Below, in pieces: positions 21,202 to 21,859 of a stretch of 21,859 nucleotides of DNA (the first letter of the stretch is position 1; the number at the start of each line of letters is the position of its first letter). This DNA comes from RBG-16-64-43 sp035288225. Lineage in GTDB: Bacteria; Chloroflexota; Anaerolineae; Anaerolineales; RBG-16-64-43. The translations under genes were made by a program, and so were the position numbers. The notes under the pieces are model-generated. The model was given only the letters and a program-made list of their open reading frames with translations, was not told where the DNA came from and did no database searches. The DNA is taken from the NCBI GenBank assembly GCA_035288225.1, contig DATEAT010000159.1, forward strand, positions 1 through 21,859, written 5' to 3'.

Positions 21202-21859
21202 TCATCGATCGGGAAGGCAGATGGCAATTGAGCACTCGTCATCCCCCTGCAGAACGCTCGTGAGCACCTCCACCTCGACGGGCGAGCCGAGGATGTACTC
21301 CCACATGTCCTTGTAGAACCCCGCTCCGCAGTAACAGTAAGAAGCCGGTAACCGTTCCCCGAGCACTGGAAGTTGGCCCACGCGCGGACAGTGGCAGTAG
21401 AGTGCGCGTCGTCGCCGCGCATCGGTTTCTGCAAGGTATTCTCGCACCGAGCCGCTCTTCGGCATTTTGGTGGCGATGATCTGCTTTGAGCCCAGGGCGC
21501 CAGCCGGCCCCCAACCGCGACGAACGATCTCGCCGCGCACGTCCTCAGCAAGACCGAGCTCCAGCTCGAGGAAGGCCTCGAAACGCACCTGGAGCATGCG
21601 GTGAGCGACCGCGATCTCACCGGTCTCGAGGAATCGAGCGCGCACGGGGGCCAATTCGCTCTGTGGATAGTGACAGGCGCATGCGGAAAGGATCTGCCGC
21701 GTCTTCTGACCGCCGGTCGAACTCTCAAGCCGCCCGAGGGCCTGACGGGTCCACGCGATGACCTCGAGACTCGAGGCGCCGTCGTGCAACTCGGTGCCGC
21801 CTTGCAGGATATGCTGGCAGACATCCTGGCCGTAGGCGTCGTGGAGCACTCGCGAAAGC
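21202..21859 (-). CDS. Cys-rich V4R/DUF6144-like protein, N-terminus beyond the window
   Basis: An open frame of about 219 codons ends at 21202-21204 and stays open to the right edge, so the start is probably outside. A GTG at 21847-21849 could be internal. The N-terminal part is helical and has 'SACACHYPQSELAPVRARFLETGEI'. The middle has 'YCHCPRVGQLP'. The end has 'SYCYCGAGFYKDMWEYILGSPVEVEVLTSVLQGDDECSIAICLP', a C-terminus like the V4R small-molecule-binding domain, where a final Gly-Asp-x-x-C motif follows a short helix-strand. Three CxC or CxCx pairs suggest metal binding. I recall similar proteins as DUF6144, with only moderate certainty. The function is unknown. Confidence 0.7.
   Translation of the reverse strand, partial: LSRVLHDAYGQDVCQHILQGGTELHDGASSLEVIAWTRQALGRLESSTGGQKTRQILSACACHYPQSELAPVRARFLETGEIAVAHRMLQVRFEAFLELELGLAEDVRGEIVRRGWGPAGALGSKQIIATKMPKSGSVREYLAETDARRRRALYCHCPRVGQLPVLGERLPASYCYCGAGFYKDMWEYILGSPVEVEVLTSVLQGDDECSIAICLPDR

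Noticed and set aside
1..21859. tRNA/rRNA genes, CRISPR arrays, insertion sequences, prophage or defence genes
   Set aside because: I looked for their hallmarks (conserved RNA cores, spaced direct repeats, transposase DDE blocks, restriction or toxin motifs) and saw none.

Overview
The window looks like ordinary chromosomal DNA from a high-GC bacterium, most likely a member of the Chloroflexota (Anaerolineae-like). This is an inference. It rests on several exported proteins with Pro/Thr-rich 'TPTPT' linkers behind a lipobox or signal peptide, on a lipoprotein combining DUF4377-like and Gmad2-like domains, and on the general gene mix. I see no rRNA or tRNA genes, CRISPR arrays, transposases or phage genes. 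Twenty-four intact or edge-truncated protein genes and one probable gene remnant can be supported. All are on the minus strand except one nitroreductase gene at 10566-11144.

Reading minus-strand genes from right to left: a Cys-rich protein runs off the right edge (21202-21859). It is followed by a PNPOx-fold flavoprotein, a dodecin-family protein, a Pro/Thr-linker lipoprotein, a deacetylase-like lipoprotein, a GNAT acetyltransferase, a pirin and an alpha/alpha-toroid protein (15149-21094). A 359-base gap with a REP-like palindrome precedes bacterioferritin. Then come an MFS transporter, a HAD phosphatase and a small membrane protein (11320-14078). The plus-strand nitroreductase is divergent from a ZIP metal transporter, which is followed by an alkyltransferase-like DNA repair protein and a DUF6958-like protein (8576-11144).

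The left part holds a DUF4377/Gmad2 lipoprotein, a two-TM membrane protein with a coupled gene fragment, a second HAD phosphatase, a secreted eight-cysteine protein and a cyclophilin-like protein. Its last block is a probable operon of a HEAT protein, a glycosidase-like lipoprotein and a PD40 beta-propeller lipoprotein, followed by a DUF937 protein and a second HEAT protein cut by the left edge.

Themes are cell-surface lipoproteins (five lipoproteins plus one secreted protein), redox, flavin and iron handling (bacterioferritin, dodecin-like, PNPOx, nitroreductase, pirin), and single-gene housekeeping functions. Recognisable promoters share -10 boxes TAGAAT, TACAAT, GATAAT or TATAAT, some with an extended TG. 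Several stop codons are followed by strong hairpins, mostly without a U-tract. I found no convincing novel multi-gene system. The best leads are the dyad-rich divergent ZIP/nitroreductase region, a dodecin lacking both flavin-contact residues, and unusual lipoprotein architectures.
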